From Otis tarda (lineage: Eukaryota; Chordata; Aves; Otidiformes; Otididae), in assembly GCA_026413225.1 (NCBI GenBank), contig CM048552.1, forward strand, positions 201,513,553 through 201,577,552: DNA of 64,000 bases, written 5' to 3'. The position numbers were made by a program, and so were the translations under genes. The notes under the pieces were generated by a model. The model made no database searches and was not told where the DNA came from. It saw only the letters and a program-made list of their open reading frames with translations. Shown in pieces: positions 39,031-53,100 of the stretch; position 1 is the first letter of the stretch; each line of letters begins with the position of its first letter.

Positions 39031-40139
39031 GAATCATAGAATCATAGAATGGTTAGAGTTGGAAGGGACCTTCAAAGGTCATCTAGTCAAACCCCCCTGC
39101 AAGGAGCACGGACATCCCTGACTAGATCAGGTTGATCATCCAGCCTGGCCTTGAACATTTCCAGGGATGGGGCATCCACCACCTCTCTGGGCAACCTGTT
39201 CCAGTGCTCTACAACTCTCATTGTAAAAAATTTATTTCTAATATCTAATCTAAACCTACCTCCTTCTAATTTAAACCCATTACCCCTTGTCCTGTCACAA
39301 GAGGCCCTACTGAACAGCCTCTCCCCATCTTTCCTGTAGGCCCCCCTTGAGGTATTGGAAGACCGCTATCAGGACTCCCCGGAGCCTCCTCTTCTCCAGG
39401 CTGAACAGCCCCAACTGTCTCAGCCTGGCCTCATAGGAAAGGTGCTCCAGCCCTCTGATCATCTTTGTGGCCCTCCTCTGGACCTTCTCCAACTGGTCCA
39501 TGTCCTTCTTATGCTGGGGACTCCAGAACTGGACACAGTACTCCAGGTGGGGTCTCACCAGGGCAGAGTAGAGGGGCAGAATCACCTCCCTCAACCTGCT
39601 GGCCACGCTCCTCTTGATGCAGCCCAGGATGCGGTTGGCCTTCTGGGCCGCAAGGGCACATTGCCCCCTCATGTTGAGCCTCTCGTCCACCAACACTCCC
39701 AAGTCCTTCTCCTCAGGGCTGCTTGCAATCCATTCTCTGCCCAGCCTGTATTTGTGTCTGGGATTGCCACGACCCAGGTGCAGGACCTTGCACTTGGCCT
39801 GGTTGAACTTCATGAGGTTGGCACGGGCCCACCTCTCCAGCCTGTCCAGGTCCCTCTGGATGGCATCCCTCCCTTCCAGCGAGTCGACGGCACCACACAG
39901 CTTGGTGTCATCGGCGAACTTGCTCAGGGTGCACTCTATCCCACTGTCCATGTCGCCGACAAAGATGTTGAACAGGGCTGGGCCCAACACGGACCCCTGA
40001 GGGACGCCACTGGTGACCGGTCTCCACATGGACATTGAGCCGTTGACCACCACTCTCTGAGTGTGGCCATCCAGCCAACTCCTTATCCACCGAGTGGTCC
40101 ATCCATCGAACCCATGCCTCTCTAGTTTAGAGAGAAGGA
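39031..40139 (-). mobile_element. CR1 LINE copy 1, 5'-truncated
   Basis: The left end carries the CR1 3' terminal repeat (two AATCATAG units seen on the plus strand), followed by a 3' UTR-like region and the C-terminal reverse transcriptase. The minus-strand frame contains GVPQGS, the FADD catalytic motif and the CR1 tail [18 protein letters not shown]. The body stops abruptly at about 40139, where copy 2 continues, so it is a 5' truncation typical of LINE insertion. Confidence 0.95.
39307..40139 (-). pseudogene. CR1 copy 1 reverse transcriptase fragment (ORF2 C-terminal part)
   Basis: A minus-strand frame of 299 codons is open from 40206 to 39307; its first 23 or so residues come from flanking DNA, and CR1 homology starts at [10 protein letters not shown]. 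It covers RT from the GVPQGS motif (about residues 67-72) through FADD (97-100), thumb and the C-terminal tail. It lacks the endonuclease and the first RT motifs. Six C residues at about 39341-39346, where copies 2 and 3 have five, shift the frame so the protein ends [10 protein letters not shown] instead of continuing. It cannot be active. Confidence 0.92.
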
Positions 40140-40880
40140 ATCCTAAGGAAACTAAGCTGAAAACAATAAAATGCATCATTAAAGAAGAAAGAATATCATA
40201 ATTCATAAAAAAGCATAGAAGGGTAAGTGGGATTTTGACTCAGTTACTTTGATCTATTCACCTGTAAAAATATGTAACAAGAAGTACAGACTCCTCAAGG
40301 AATCTCCAGAGCTGCTTCATCTACAAGTCCAGATTCAAATGCAGAAGCATCAGGAGAGCAAGGAGAAATCCACGCAACAGCCATACCATAACAAAACACA
40401 AAAGGTTTATAAAGGAAAGAGCTACACCTGATCACCATTAATATTTATCAGAGAACCTTTAAAAAAAGCACAAACCCACAATACTAAATTCCTCTTTTCC
40501 AGGAGAGTTCTTATGACCAACACTTACTTTTTCTTTTTTTTTCGCTAGTGTAATAAGAGACAGCACTTCTGCCAGAAAACCTTACCAAACTCCTCAAGCC
40601 TCTTTGAGGGTGGCTACGAAGGCCAGCACACCTAACACCTACCAAACGCAAGCCCTCCTCAGATTCCATACAAATGCCAGGCACACAATATGCTGGCCAA
40701 CAGAAGACACTGTCACCAGATTATACCTGAAACATTTACAACACCTAGAGATCACTTCTCTTTCAAACTCACCATGGCAATAAAAACCAAGAGGAGAAAG
40801 AACTGAGTCAGAATAAATAACATGCTGTTTTACTAGCAGGCACATCTTTGACCACCTCCACATGGGACAAAAGTGCTTAC

Positions 40881-42822
40881 CATAGAATCATAGAACAGTT
40901 AGAGTTGGAAGGGACCTTCAAAGGTCATCTAGTCCAACCCCCCTGCAAGGAGCAGAGACATCCCCAACTAAATCAGGTTGCTCAGAGCCTCATCCTGGCC
41001 TTGAACGTTTCCAGGGATGGGGCATCCACCACCTCTCTGGGCAACCTGTGCCAGTGTTCTACAACTCGCATTGGATATTAGGAAAAAATTTTTTACAATC
41101 TAAATCTACCTCCCCCTATTTTAAAACCATTACCCCTTGTCCTATCACAACAGGCCCTACTGAACAGCCTCTCCCCATCTTTCTTGTAGGCCCCCTTGAG
41201 GTACTGGAAGACCGCTATAAGGTCTCCCCGGAGCCTCCTCTTCTCCAGGCTGAACAGCCCCAACTCTCTCAGCCTGGCCTCATACGAGAGGTGCTCCAGC
41301 CCTCTGATCATCTTTGTGGCCTCCTATCGACCCTCTCCAGCTGGTCCATGTCGTTCCTATGTTGCGGACTCCAGAACTGGACACAGTACTCCAGGCGGGG
41401 TCTCACCAGGGCAGAGTAGAGGGAATCACCTCCCTCGACCTGCTGGCCACGCTTCTCTTGATGCAGCCCAGGATGCAGTTGGCCTTCTAGGCGCATTGCG
41501 GGCTCATGTTGAGCTTCTCATCCACCAGCACTCCCAAGTCCTTCTCCTCAGGACTGCTTGCAATCCATTCTCTGTCCAGCCTGTATTTGTGTCTGGGATT
41601 GCCACGACCCAGGTGCAGGACCTTGCACTTGGCCTGGTTGAACTTCATGAGGTTGGCACAGGCCCACCTCTCCAGCCTGTCAAGGTCCCTCTGGATGGCA
41701 TCCCTCCCTTCCAGCATGTCAACAGCACCACACAGCTTGGTGTCGTCAGCAAACTTGCTGAGGGTGCACTCTATTCCACTGTCCATGTCACCGACAAAGA
41801 TGTTGAGTAAGGCCGGGCCCAACATGGACCCCTGAGGGACGCCACTTGTGACTGGTCTCCACATGGACATTGACCCGTTGACCGAACCATCCGGCCAACT
41901 CCTTATCCACCGAGTGGTCCGTCCATCAAACCCACGCCTCTCTAGTTTAGAGAGAAGGATGTTGTGCGGGACAGTGTCAAAAGCTTTGCACAAGTCCAGG
42001 TAGATGACATCTGTTGCTCGTCCCTTGTCCACCGATGCCGTCACCCCATCACAGAAGGCCACCAAATTGGTCAGGCAAGATCTGCCCTTGGTGAAGCCAT
42101 GCTGGCTGTCACCAACCACCTCCTTGCTCTCCATGTGCCTTAACATGGTTTCCAGGAGAATCTGCTCCATGACCTTGCCAGGCACAGAGGTGAGGCTGAC
42201 CGGCCTGTAGTTGCCCGGGTCCTCCTTGTTCCTCTTTTCAAAAATTGGGTTTATGTTCCCTCTCTTCCAGTCATCAGGGACCTCACCAGACCGCCACGAC
42301 TTCTCAAATACAATGGCCAGTGGCTCAGCAACTTCATCTGCCAGTTCCCTCAGGACCCGCGGATGGATCTCATCAGGTCCCATGGACTTGTGCACCTTCA
42401 AGTTCCTCAGATGTTCCCGAACCTGCTCTTCCAGTACAGTGGGCAGTTCTTCATCCTCGCAGTCCCTGCTTGTGCCTTCCACAGCTTGGGTGGTGAGACA
42501 AGAGCCCTTGTCGGTGAAGACTGAGGCAAACAAGTCATTGAATACCTCAGCCTTCTCCATGTCCCGGGTAACCAGGACACTGGTTTCCTTCCGGAGGGGG
42601 CCTACATTCTCCTTGGACTTTCTTTTGTCCTCTACATACCTATAGAAGCTTTTCTTGTTGCTTTTTATATCCCTGGCCAGATTCAGTTCCGTCAGGGCTT
42701 TAGCCTTCCTCACATGATCCCTGGCCACTTGCACAGCCTCTTTGTAGTCCTCCCAGGCTACCTGTCTCCGCTTCCACCCTCTATAGGCTTTCCTCTTCAC
42801 TTTCAGCTGGTCAGTTATCCTT
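40881..42822 (-). mobile_element. CR1 LINE copy 2, longest in window
   Basis: The left end has the CR1 terminal octamer repeats (CATAGAATCATAGAA on the plus strand). About 1.9 kb of 3' UTR and ORF2 follow, ending 5' of the RT domain near 42822. It is the same subfamily as copy 1, from the near-identical RT text. The endonuclease region is missing. Confidence 0.95.
41093..42800 (-). pseudogene. CR1 copy 2 reverse transcriptase (ORF2), broken
   Basis: A 437-codon open frame (42800-41487) carries the RT order YRPVSLTS (198-205), [10 protein letters not shown] (233-242), YLDLCKAFD (267-275, first catalytic Asp), GVPQGS (320-325) and FADD (350-353, second and third catalytic Asp). A 15-bp deletion relative to copy 1 turns [14 protein letters not shown] into WPDGSVNGS. 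The frame is lost after NMSPQCA, where several bases are missing, and resumes in other frames (41308-41454 and 41093-41311). The pre-RT part ([10 protein letters not shown]) is present; the endonuclease is not. It resembles a CR1 protein of about its C-terminal half, inactive. Confidence 0.93.
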
Positions 42823-43202
42823 CCAGCTGATGTTGCTATGGAGGCAAAAAGTCTCCCATAGTATGCTGTGCTAAGATTAAGGCACTTCTGGCCCTGCCTT
42901 TGTTACTCTGATGATGCTAGTACAAGACAAAAAACTTCCTTTTGCTGTCACCTACTGAATCCACACTAGAGGGCTCTGCTGATGTAATCACATTCTCTGA
43001 GAAGTACTTACTTCATGAGTACATTTACAAACTCCTATTGAAGGAATTAAATTCACTATCTGGAAAAGGTGGAGCAATATTGCCTTACCACAGCTCCTAT
43101 ATTCTTACAGGTACCACAGCTAAGAGGAAGTAAAAAAAAACCCAAACCAAAAAATACTTAAAATATCCACGAGTATCAAAACCAACAGAAGACACTAATC
43201 AT

Positions 43203-43636
43203 AAAATCATAGAATAGTTTGGGTTGGAAGGGACCTTTATAGGTCATCTAGTCCAACCCCCCTGCAAGGAGCAGGGACATCTCCAACCAGATCAGGTTGC
43301 TCAGAACCCCGTCCAACCTGCCCTTGAATGTTTCTGGGGATGGGGCATCCACCACCTCTCTGGGCAACCTGTGCCAGTGTTCCACCACCCGCATTGCGAA
43401 AAAAAAAATTTCCTACTGTCTAATCTGAATCTACCTCCCTCTATTTTAAAACTATTACCTCTCATTTTATTACAACAGACCCTGCTGAAGAGTTTTTCCC
43501 CAACCTCCCTGTAGGCCCCCTTGAGGTACTGGAAGACCGCTATCAGGTCTCCCCGGAGCCTCCTCTTCTCCAGGCTGAACAGCCCCAACTCTCTCAGCCT
43601 GTCCTCATAGGAGAGGTGCTCCAGCCCTCTCATCAT
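43203..43636 (-). mobile_element. CR1 LINE copy 3, short 3' fragment
   Basis: Terminal repeats (AAATCATAGAATAG on the plus strand) are followed by UTR and the ORF2 C-terminus ([20 protein letters not shown] on the minus strand). The body ends at about 43636 within the same region, so only about 430 bp inserted. It has its own 3' end and is therefore a separate insertion from copies 1 and 2. Confidence 0.94.
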
Positions 43637-45679
43637 AAATGAACAAAAACCCCTTTGTAAGCAGTAAGACAAAGACTCCACCCAAACCTGTAACATGAGA
43701 AAAGACTAAAGTTCAGGAGTATGGTTTTGTAAGTTTTTATGTTAAAGGTTCAGATTGCTGTAATTCTTTAATGATGACATAACTGGGCCAAGGAACAGAC
43801 ACACTGTAATCAGGCCCTTCTTTCTGCTGTATGTAATGCATGAGGAACTTCCAAGAGTTTTGGAAAGCAACCCCCTTCAAAAAAGACACTTTTAAGAAAA
43901 TGCTGAGTAATTCCCTGATACAAGACTCAAGTAATACAAGAATCTGTCAAGTGGAGGTAGTACCAGGTGCCCTACATCAATCCTGAAACTGTACACAACA
44001 TGTCCAGAGGTACCACCTTTTTTGAGCAAATTAAAATTACAGGAAAACTACTAAAAACATCCTGAACACATACCTTACTCAAAATCTGAATTGGGAAGCG
44101 TTTAATGTCTGGCAAAAAGCTAAAACATTTCACTAGGCACCTCAGTTTCTTTTAGTTTTTATGACTTATGATGTAAGAGGTCAATAAGTTTGTAATTTCT
44201 AAATTAACCAAAAAAAAAACCATAAATTGATCACACAGAAGATGAAAGAAGAATAACAAGGACAAAACCAAGGATGCAGATCAAAATCAGCTAGTTTCAC
44301 AATTTCTATTTCAGCCATATGAATGGCTGAACCCATCAAATATCACATCTGACATCCAAAGTTTTATCTTACTATGACAGGTTTTGGTTTTTTTTTGTAT
44401 TCAGCCTATAAATATCAGTAAACCTAACACTGTGTTGTTTAAAAATGGCCAGTATTTCTTGGAAAGTTCAATTCTGACATCATATGAATATCCAACTGCT
44501 AAAATTTTTACACCAGAACAAATGAATCAAAGCAACCTTACCACAACTTAATCATTCATATAAGACAGTCTCACATACACCCATTCAGATAAACCTCATC
44601 AACTAAAAACAAAACTGCAAAATGCTTTGTTCCCAATGTTTTAAACATTAAGTTATATGAGAATATACAGGTTTTCCAACAGGAAAGGGAAGTAGGAGAA
44701 AACCCAGCAAGACACACATGGCCAAAATGCTTGTTACAAGCTAACTTAGACCAGTGATCTCTTAAGTTTTTTTTTTTTACAAGGAACCATACTAGTAAAA
44801 ATTCTTGAGTATGCACCCCAAATATAGGTACATTTATAAACTATATACATGTACTACGTAATATAGTATGTACATTACATACGCAATATAGTATGTACAA
44901 AACATACACAAAAATACAAAGTAAAAAAGGATGAGCTAAAGAAGAACTAAACATTATTTTATTTTAAATATTTTATTTATTAATGTTATAAAAAACATTT
45001 TCTTCTCCCACTCCAATGCCTTGCACACCACCTGGGATACTAGAAACCACTGCCTTACACTGTCTAAAAGGTGAATGTCATGCTTCTGAAATGCATTCAA
45101 TTTCAGAACTTGGAATATTATTTCCCTAGCAATAACACTGCAAAATATTATTTTAGAAGACATTACATCGTTTCATCTTTCTGACTGGGAAATTCATTTA
45201 GGCACATTACAAATACCGCCTGAAATTAGGAGTCTCACTCTGAAAGCTGCTGGAATTTCTGCTCCCTTTCTATTTTCAAAAATGCAAAGAGAAATCTGAC
45301 CTGGAGATCATGCTGAAGGAGATCCAGTCCTAATAGTTTTCCACCAAATACAACAGGATTGGGAGAAGGGGCGAAAGGAGGAAAAAAAACATTGTTTTAG
45401 TGCAAAGCCAAGTCCAAATCCAGAACACAAAACAAAGCCATAGCCAGCAACAAAGCCAGGTTTGACATAAAGGGCACAAGCTACGCAAAGAAAAGGTTTG
45501 ACCCATTCACTGCTTGCTGCAGAAAAGGAATTCTTTAGTTTGTCATGATTTTAGTATCCCGAACTCACATCTAAAGGGTGACCAGCTAGTCATTGATTGT
45601 TTTTTGAAAACTACTACTTCAGAGGACATTGACATCAGCCTGAAAGATGCTCCAGTAAGAAAACAGAGCTACATTAACA

Positions 45680-46016
45680 GCCTTCCAGTACCTAAAGGGA
45701 GCCTACAAGAAAGCTGGAGAGGGACTTTTGACAAGGGTATGTAGTCATAGGACAAGGGCTAAGGGCTTTAGACTGGAAGAGGGGAGATTTAGATCAGACA
45801 TAAGGAAGAAATTAATTACTATGAGGGTGCTGAGGCAGTAGAACAGGCTGCCCAGAGAAGTTGTGGATGCCCCATCCCTGGAAGTGTTCAAGGCCAGCTT
45901 GGATGGGACTTTGAGTGACCTGGTCTAGTGGAAGGTGTCCCTGCCATGGCAGGTCGGTTTTGGAACTGGATGATTTTTACAGTCCCTTCCAATCCAAACT
46001 ATTCTCTGATTCTATG
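45680..46016 (+). mobile_element. CR1 LINE copy 4, plus-strand 3' fragment
   Basis: The plus strand reads CTTCCAGTACCTAAAGGGAG (the VFQYLKG region), then a UTR with TTCCAATCCAAACTATTCT and the terminal TGATTCTATGA at about 46006-46016. It is more diverged from copies 1-3 in its 3' UTR and so belongs to another CR1 subfamily or is older. Its orientation is opposite to YAP1. Confidence 0.92.
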
Positions 46017-49000
46017 ACAATCTGTATAGGTATTTATTTCTTCTAAATGTTATTACTTTTTGCTAGATCCAACAATTAGGTGTTCAGAATGTAGTCAAGC
46101 TAATGAGAAGTGGGACAGGTTAGAAATTCAGCACTATTCTTAAGGATTTTTGAGTCATGGGGCTACAAGGTTCCATTTCTACATATGATTAAACAGGAAA
46201 AAAAAGCACATGCCCAGGAAACCAAGAGAAGAAACAACACTTTGCCCAACTTAGCCTTATTTTGATCCAACAATCCCTGAGCATATAGTAGTAGCACCTT
46301 AAGACAGCCATCAGAAAGACTCAAATTCTGCATCAGTACAGCTGACTCAAAAAAAAAACCCTGGTGAAGTGGCAGGGGAAATTATGGTCCACTTATTAAG
46401 ACTACATTTGTTATGTGAGAGTGCTATTTATAATGTCACATGCCGGAACTTGTTCCCAAGCTAGCTAAACCTACATGCTTAATTGACTCAATAGACAATG
46501 CTGCATTGTCAAGACTAATCCTTTCCTACAGGCTACAGTTTCTAAACCATGAAAGCTTTCATACATTTTAATTTTCTTACAGTTCCAAACCCAGAAAACT
46601 TCAAAATACACACACACAGTATGTATTTGGATAGATACTATATCAATTATCACTAAAATTCACGTATCCATATGCAAACTGAATAATCAGAAAGTCCAAG
46701 CACTATAAAGAACACAGGAATCAGCAGGTTCTTTGAGCTCCTATTTCAGACATCCAAGACAGAAGAGACTAAGGAAGAAAAAACCTGCCAACAGATTCAT
46801 GTGACCAATATACACTATGTGATACACGGAGTGACAGCTCTCACATCATCCTAAATTTTGACTAAGCCACCTTATAAAGTATTTGTTTCAAGTTACTTCC
46901 CAAGAGTAAGGTTTTGGGAATAAGAAATCTACTTCTAATTAGTTTAAAGTCTGAAAAATTGTCACTTAAGAACTCATTTAAACAAAAAATTACCTTGAAA
47001 TCTGCAGACAGACTGAATTGCCAACTCCTGCAGACTACTTTTTATTCATATTGATGAAAAATGCTTTCAGGAAAAAAGCACATTTAGGAAAAAAGAAAAG
47101 AGATCAGAAGATACCAAGTTCTGCACAGTAAACAAGTTCCATTAAGTAATTCAACAGTTAAATGGAATGAGTTTTTCAACATTTGTATACCAACTATCAA
47201 AGTAACTGCTAAATTTTAGGAGGTGAAATGATTCAATTACTACTTATTTAAAACAGCAAAGTGGCTCAATCTCTTCTTCAGAACGCTGAAGTTCAATATC
47301 TTAGGATTTACCAAGCAATTCTGTTTTTTTAATATTCCTCCTGCCTCCTCCAAAACTGATTAAAAGAAACACATTAGAGACAACACTATTAAATCTCAAA
47401 AGCTGTTGAGAAGCTTTAGGTCAAAGTAACAAATAAAGGAGAAAAATAATAATTAAAATATGCCTTCTCAAACTATTACCAGATGTAAGCAACCAGCAGA
47501 AGTCTTCATAATGCCACCAAGCAACTCTGATCAGGACACTTGAGTTCTTTAAGAAGCTGAAAGTCAACTGTGATCAGCTGGTCTAAATGCCTATAAACTA
47601 CACAACTAAATACACCCAACAGTTACCAAAACCACAGAGACTAAAAGTCAAGCTAAAAATTAAAGATATACATCTACAGATGTATATATTTTTCCTGTTC
47701 AGACTAGTTGTTTAATAAGTTTACATTTCAAATTTTTATAGTTAAAACAATGAAGTTTGTATTTGAACTCAATCCCTCTGTTGCTAGTATCTTGACAAGA
47801 CAGCACTCAACAAGAAAAACCTCCTTCCCCTTTTAGATGCCAGTGCCTGACTGTAAAGACAGCCTTCAAAAGGATGTATTCATGCAACATTTCTTGAATA
47901 CAGCAGTCATGAATGACATTGCTGAGCACGCTGCATTCAGCACACTGCTGATAAAACCCGTTTCAGATAATGAAGCATGAGATATGGCAGACCAACTCAA
48001 GCTGAAAACAGCCTTCTAAAACAAAGGAGAGTTAAATTAACAACCATCATCTTTCCTCTAAAATGCATCTCCCCCTTCTGATTTTCCATACTAAGCAGCT
48101 GTCAGGCTTATATTCTAGGTAGATAAAACAGCTTTGCAAAAACAATGTGTTACTCCCTTTAATAATATGCTGAAAAGCGCATCTGATCCCATTTGTTTCA
48201 CATTTTTCTGGTCTTCACAGAAACACCATTATTTAACCTGACTGCAAAAAATAAAATTAAAAGTTGTAGATAGAAAACTGCTAAATTACTTAAAGCATTA
48301 AAAACGGACTCCAAAAAGCCAAGCCATGTTGGAAAGATGTTCTTTCAATTGCCACAGGGTCTAATGATATTTTGACAAGACTACAATTACGCTTCTGTTA
48401 CAAGAACAGATCTTGTTCTCCACGTCTTGCCAGGATAATACTGCTTTTAATTAATGCTTTTGTTGTGAAGTGTACCCTCCGGCTGTAATAAGTTTTATAA
48501 TAATTTCAGTATGTAGCATGTGTTTTCCCCACATCATTTATTCAAAATTTCTCATCTTTCGGCCTCATAGATAATGCCCAAGCCTTACTTCCCAGAATTC
48601 TTCAAAACATGGCTAAACACTCTTGTGCCTAGCAAAACACCGTTAAAACATGTCTTTGTATTACTGTTTTCCTTTGCTTCCCTGGAGAAGAAAGGCACAT
48701 AATGTTCCTATCAGACTGGCACAACCACAAGAGAACCAAATTTCCTTTTAACCATCAGTCCCAGTTTCACTTTCAAGAATCGGCACAAACATCTGTCTTC
48801 TTTTCAAACAGTTGATACATACTTTCAGTGTATTATCTTTAAAACAGTTCTAACCATTGCTGAAGTGCCATAAGGTGTTGATCTTCAATGACACTTACTG
48901 ATCACTAAACCTAGGTTAAAAAAAAGCACAAACAAAACAAAACACAAACAAAAACAAATGTAGCTTTTATTCTACAATCCACTGCATAACCCACCTCTCA

Positions 49001-52000
49001 GATTTGAGAAGTCTCACTAAAGGAAGTCACAAACCAGAGCTTCAGCAAACAAACGGGCAATTCCTGAAGCCACAGAAATCTAGGCGCGTATTTATCTGAA
49101 GTCTGAGACAGGTAAAGTACTGTGTGGGAAATGTTATGAAATCCCTGTCAAGAAAGCTAGGCCTCAAATTTAAACCATTGCCTCTCTACCACAAACAACG
49201 GTGAAATAACTAACTCATTTTTTGTTTAAATGTTATTAATTAGTAAAACGTGACTGTCTAATTAACTCCACAAGAAGGTGGGAAGTTTCAAACCAATTCT
49301 TATATGCGAATTAAAATCGGCTTTACAATGCGTTTGGATAGATTGCGCTGACTTTGAAAAGTAAAGTCAGTATGCAAGCAGCTGCCTTTACCAACTGCAG
49401 GAAACAATTTTTATCTGCCACATGTTCTCCGACCATATTCAGAAAAATAAATTGAAATTTTAAATCTCACTCCCATTCGAGTGTTCAAGCTTTCTTTTTT
49501 CTTAAGTGTTGTCTATATTTTAGTAGACTCAGTTCTCCAAAGTGTCTGAACACTAACAGCAACAGTAAATTTATACCTTCAGAGAGAAGAGCTAACGTTA
49601 AACATTATTTCCATTTATTTTCTATTACTTTTTTATTTCTCTAATAAAACAAATCCAATATTCTGCCTGATTGCTCAAAATAGAAATTAATTTCAGAATC
49701 CCATCCCCATTTCATGCAGAAACAATCTTCATTTTCTCCTGCATGGTCTTTACATGACTTCACTGACAGCAAACATTTAGTAAGAATAAATGTATGTATT
49801 GTCAACAGCAAAATTCATGGATTACATTATCTGGCCTTTATCAAGAAAGTCATAGGTGACAGCCATATCTACTGTTTCCAAATTCCCTTGCTGTTGCTGG
49901 AAGGTGCATCTGTCTAAAAGAGCACCGCTTGAATTTTTTAGCCAGGCTGGACTTGTTACAGCCTAAAAATCTGATGAACTACTAAAAACAACAGCAGGTT
50001 GAACTCCAAGTTGTGTGATTCTGATTTGCAAAAGCAACCAGTGGAAGACTTCTAAGGCTTGCAACATCATAGAAAACTAAGTTATTTAATATGAACTCTG
50101 TTTAAATAGCTTAACAGACATAAGATGACTCACACATACACACAAACAATGGAATTGTGTATATATAATAATTTTTAGAATCAAACCTACCACAACTTGG
50201 AGCTTTTGCAATCTTAACTGCCGGTTTCCTCTATACCACTGACATATTTGCCCAGCCAATAACTACTGATGGACTCGATCAGAGAGGTCAAAGTCAAACC
50301 AAAAATAAAGATGTTGAGCACAGAGGCTTTCCTTACAAGAAGTGGCTGAATCGCCACAATCAACCGAAATCCACTGGTTGCCTCTGAACAGCATGCTATA
50401 AGCACTGATTAAAGAAATTATCCTTTAGACCCTCCTTCTTTTCTTTAAGTAGAAGCCTGACTCTGTTTGTTCCCAGTGTTTCTCAGAAAGAAGCAAAACA
50501 TAACCTTGAAATGAAAATGGATTCAAACAGAAGCAGATTCAATAAAGAGTTAAAATGCTAGACTTCTTGTAATCAATCTTAACACTATTAATACCAAATC
50601 ATTCACTAAAGGAGGAAGTAATCAGTCTCTAAAATCCTGTAAGTTGGCTTCAATTAACTATTCAGTCAAAAAGCTTGTACCTCAATACAGAGCAGTATTA
50701 AAAAAGGAAATTAAAGTAATTAATTTTTACTATCTCTCTCCTGTTGTTACTGGGTGACAGTACTACCAATGGCATACCTAGTGCCACCAGAATGAAAAAT
50801 CAGGTCACAAACTAGAGTATAAAAAAAGCACGTAAAACTTACAACTGAGATTTCTTCCCTCTATGATTTTCGTCACACTGGCTAAGCTGCATAGTTACTC
50901 TGTGACGACTATTATAAACACATGAAGTAACTTCAAATACAAGAACTTCCAGAATGAGAACTACAACCTTTAGATCTCAGGCACACCTGATAATTTCTAC
51001 TTTGAAAGAACAGAAATTTCATGCTAAACAAAGTCCTTGACTGGATTTACATAAAATGTCTAACACTGCTATATATTTCATTCCAAGGATATATCAATCA
51101 TTGAAATTCTATATTGAACACTGAGAATTTTAATGGCATATTTCTTAAAATGTGTTTGTGTGTTATAATTCTGACTTCTGATTAGAATAAAGTCATACAC
51201 CTTTTGATTTATGTATCTGATTGTGTATATATATACATGGGCAAATAAAAGGCTGACAGGTGAGTTTAATGCATCTTTCTATAATGAATACATACGCTGA
51301 AACTATTTGTTCTATCATCATATAGTAGGAAAGTTAATTAAAGCATTCGAAGTTTAGTTTAGTTTTAAACAGCACAGCAGTTAAACCAAGCTGGTCAACT
51401 GGAAGAACAAGTCATAAATCAAAAAGGAGCTGTGTGTAGCAAGGAACAACCTCATTTTTTATTCTGGTGCTTGAGATGAACCATAACTGCAGTAACTATT
51501 TACATAAGGAATAGAGAAGAGGAGATTAAAAAAAAAAGTGCACTGACCTTTAGAAAGCTTATAAAATACCACAGTTTTTTCATACTTTTAAATTTCTAGT
51601 AGAATATCTGAAGACAGACAATGGTACAGGCTTGAATTCTTTGCTAGTACCAACTCCTCCAAGAATAAACCATGACAAATTTCTTTCCTAGCAGATCTGC
51701 ACCTATCCCCTCATCAGCTCCTGTTGGTCAAACACTCACTATTCTTCATCATCCTGCGTTTGCCTATGACAAACAAAACAGCCTGAGCAAAAAACACAGC
51801 ACAAAACAAGCCTATCCCTCCTCTTAAGCTTCTATATCAAGCCTACTTTGGCTATAGGAAATAAAGTGGTAGCATGCTAGCTAGGTCACTGAAAAGCACA
51901 GTACCACATATTGTTGAGGCATACAATTATTTCAAACTGTCATTATTACTTAAAACTAACCTAAATAGTTAGCTGATTTATTGCTTTTATAGAACAACTT

Positions 52001-53100
52001 TGCTTTAAAACAAGGGAGAAATGAAGAAATGCTAATTCTGCATTATTTTTCAGTTCCTTTATTTCAGTGTCCCTATTAGAAGCCCTCTCTCCCATTACCT
52101 GCTGTATGAATTTGTACTTTGTTCTACACTTCAATTTTGCTGGCAGCCGTGCCTCAAGAAGGTGCAAGCTGTTCAACACCAACACCACCACCACCCAAAA
52201 AAAAAAAAAACTAAAAAAGCTAAACTGTGGTGTGGATACAATTATGAACAAAATCATGTGATTACCCTTTTCTTAATAAAGCTTGCACTTTTTGTGATTT
52301 ATTCTACTGATGTAAATCATCAAAACATCAGAGATTTTTGCTTGCCCAGGTGTACTTAGAAAACTTCTGAGAACAAACAAGTACTTACTCTGATTTTACC
52401 TGGATCAGTAATAGTCAAAGTCACAACAGACCTACTACTTAAGAGTTGTGCTGCATAAGTACACTAGTTTCAGTTGTACTACGACAAGTGTACTCATCCC
52501 ACTTAAAAATAGTCTGCACTTTAGATCTAAATCACCCTGCTCCTGTAAAAGCGATTATTTTCTTTTTTTTTTTTTTTGCATGTTTTCAAATTATTACTGA
52601 GAATGGTTTCGTGAGAATATTAAGTCACTCGTACGTCAGTCCTAAGTTGAGCTCAGTATGTTTTTCTTGTAGCAACTTTGGAATACCAGGTGTAAAAAAT
52701 TTACACAGTTAAACTAAAATTAATACTCTGATCCCTCATTAAGAGTTGTCTATACCGAGATATTGATTTTGTGCAGATTTTAAATCCTGTTAGAGGCCTG
52801 AATAGGCTGAAACGCTGTAGAGTGCTTGTAGGCTTAAAAATTAAACACACATACGAAGTGACAAAAATCCAAGCTGTCTTCCTCCCAAACGCTCTTCTCA
52901 AAATGCACAGTATTTCAAACCTTCCAGTTTAGCTACAGGCTTTTCACTCTGATAAATTACAAAGGGAAAAAAAAAAAAGATTCTATATGAAGGTAACAAA
53001 ATGTGGTTCCAAAACAGCTTTGCTAGCATATTATCCATGACAGCATAACACTTCACACTGGCTGACAGCTCAATTCAATGTCCAAGGTAGTTTTTTTAAC

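Noticed and set aside
39355..40038. 227-codon plus-strand ORF (and a 128-codon one)
   Set aside because: Exact antisense of the CR1 copy 1 reverse transcriptase; a shadow of that frame.
41196..41810. 204-codon plus-strand ORF and neighbouring plus-strand ORFs to 42645
   Set aside because: Antisense of CR1 copy 2; the same shadow text recurs over copy 1.
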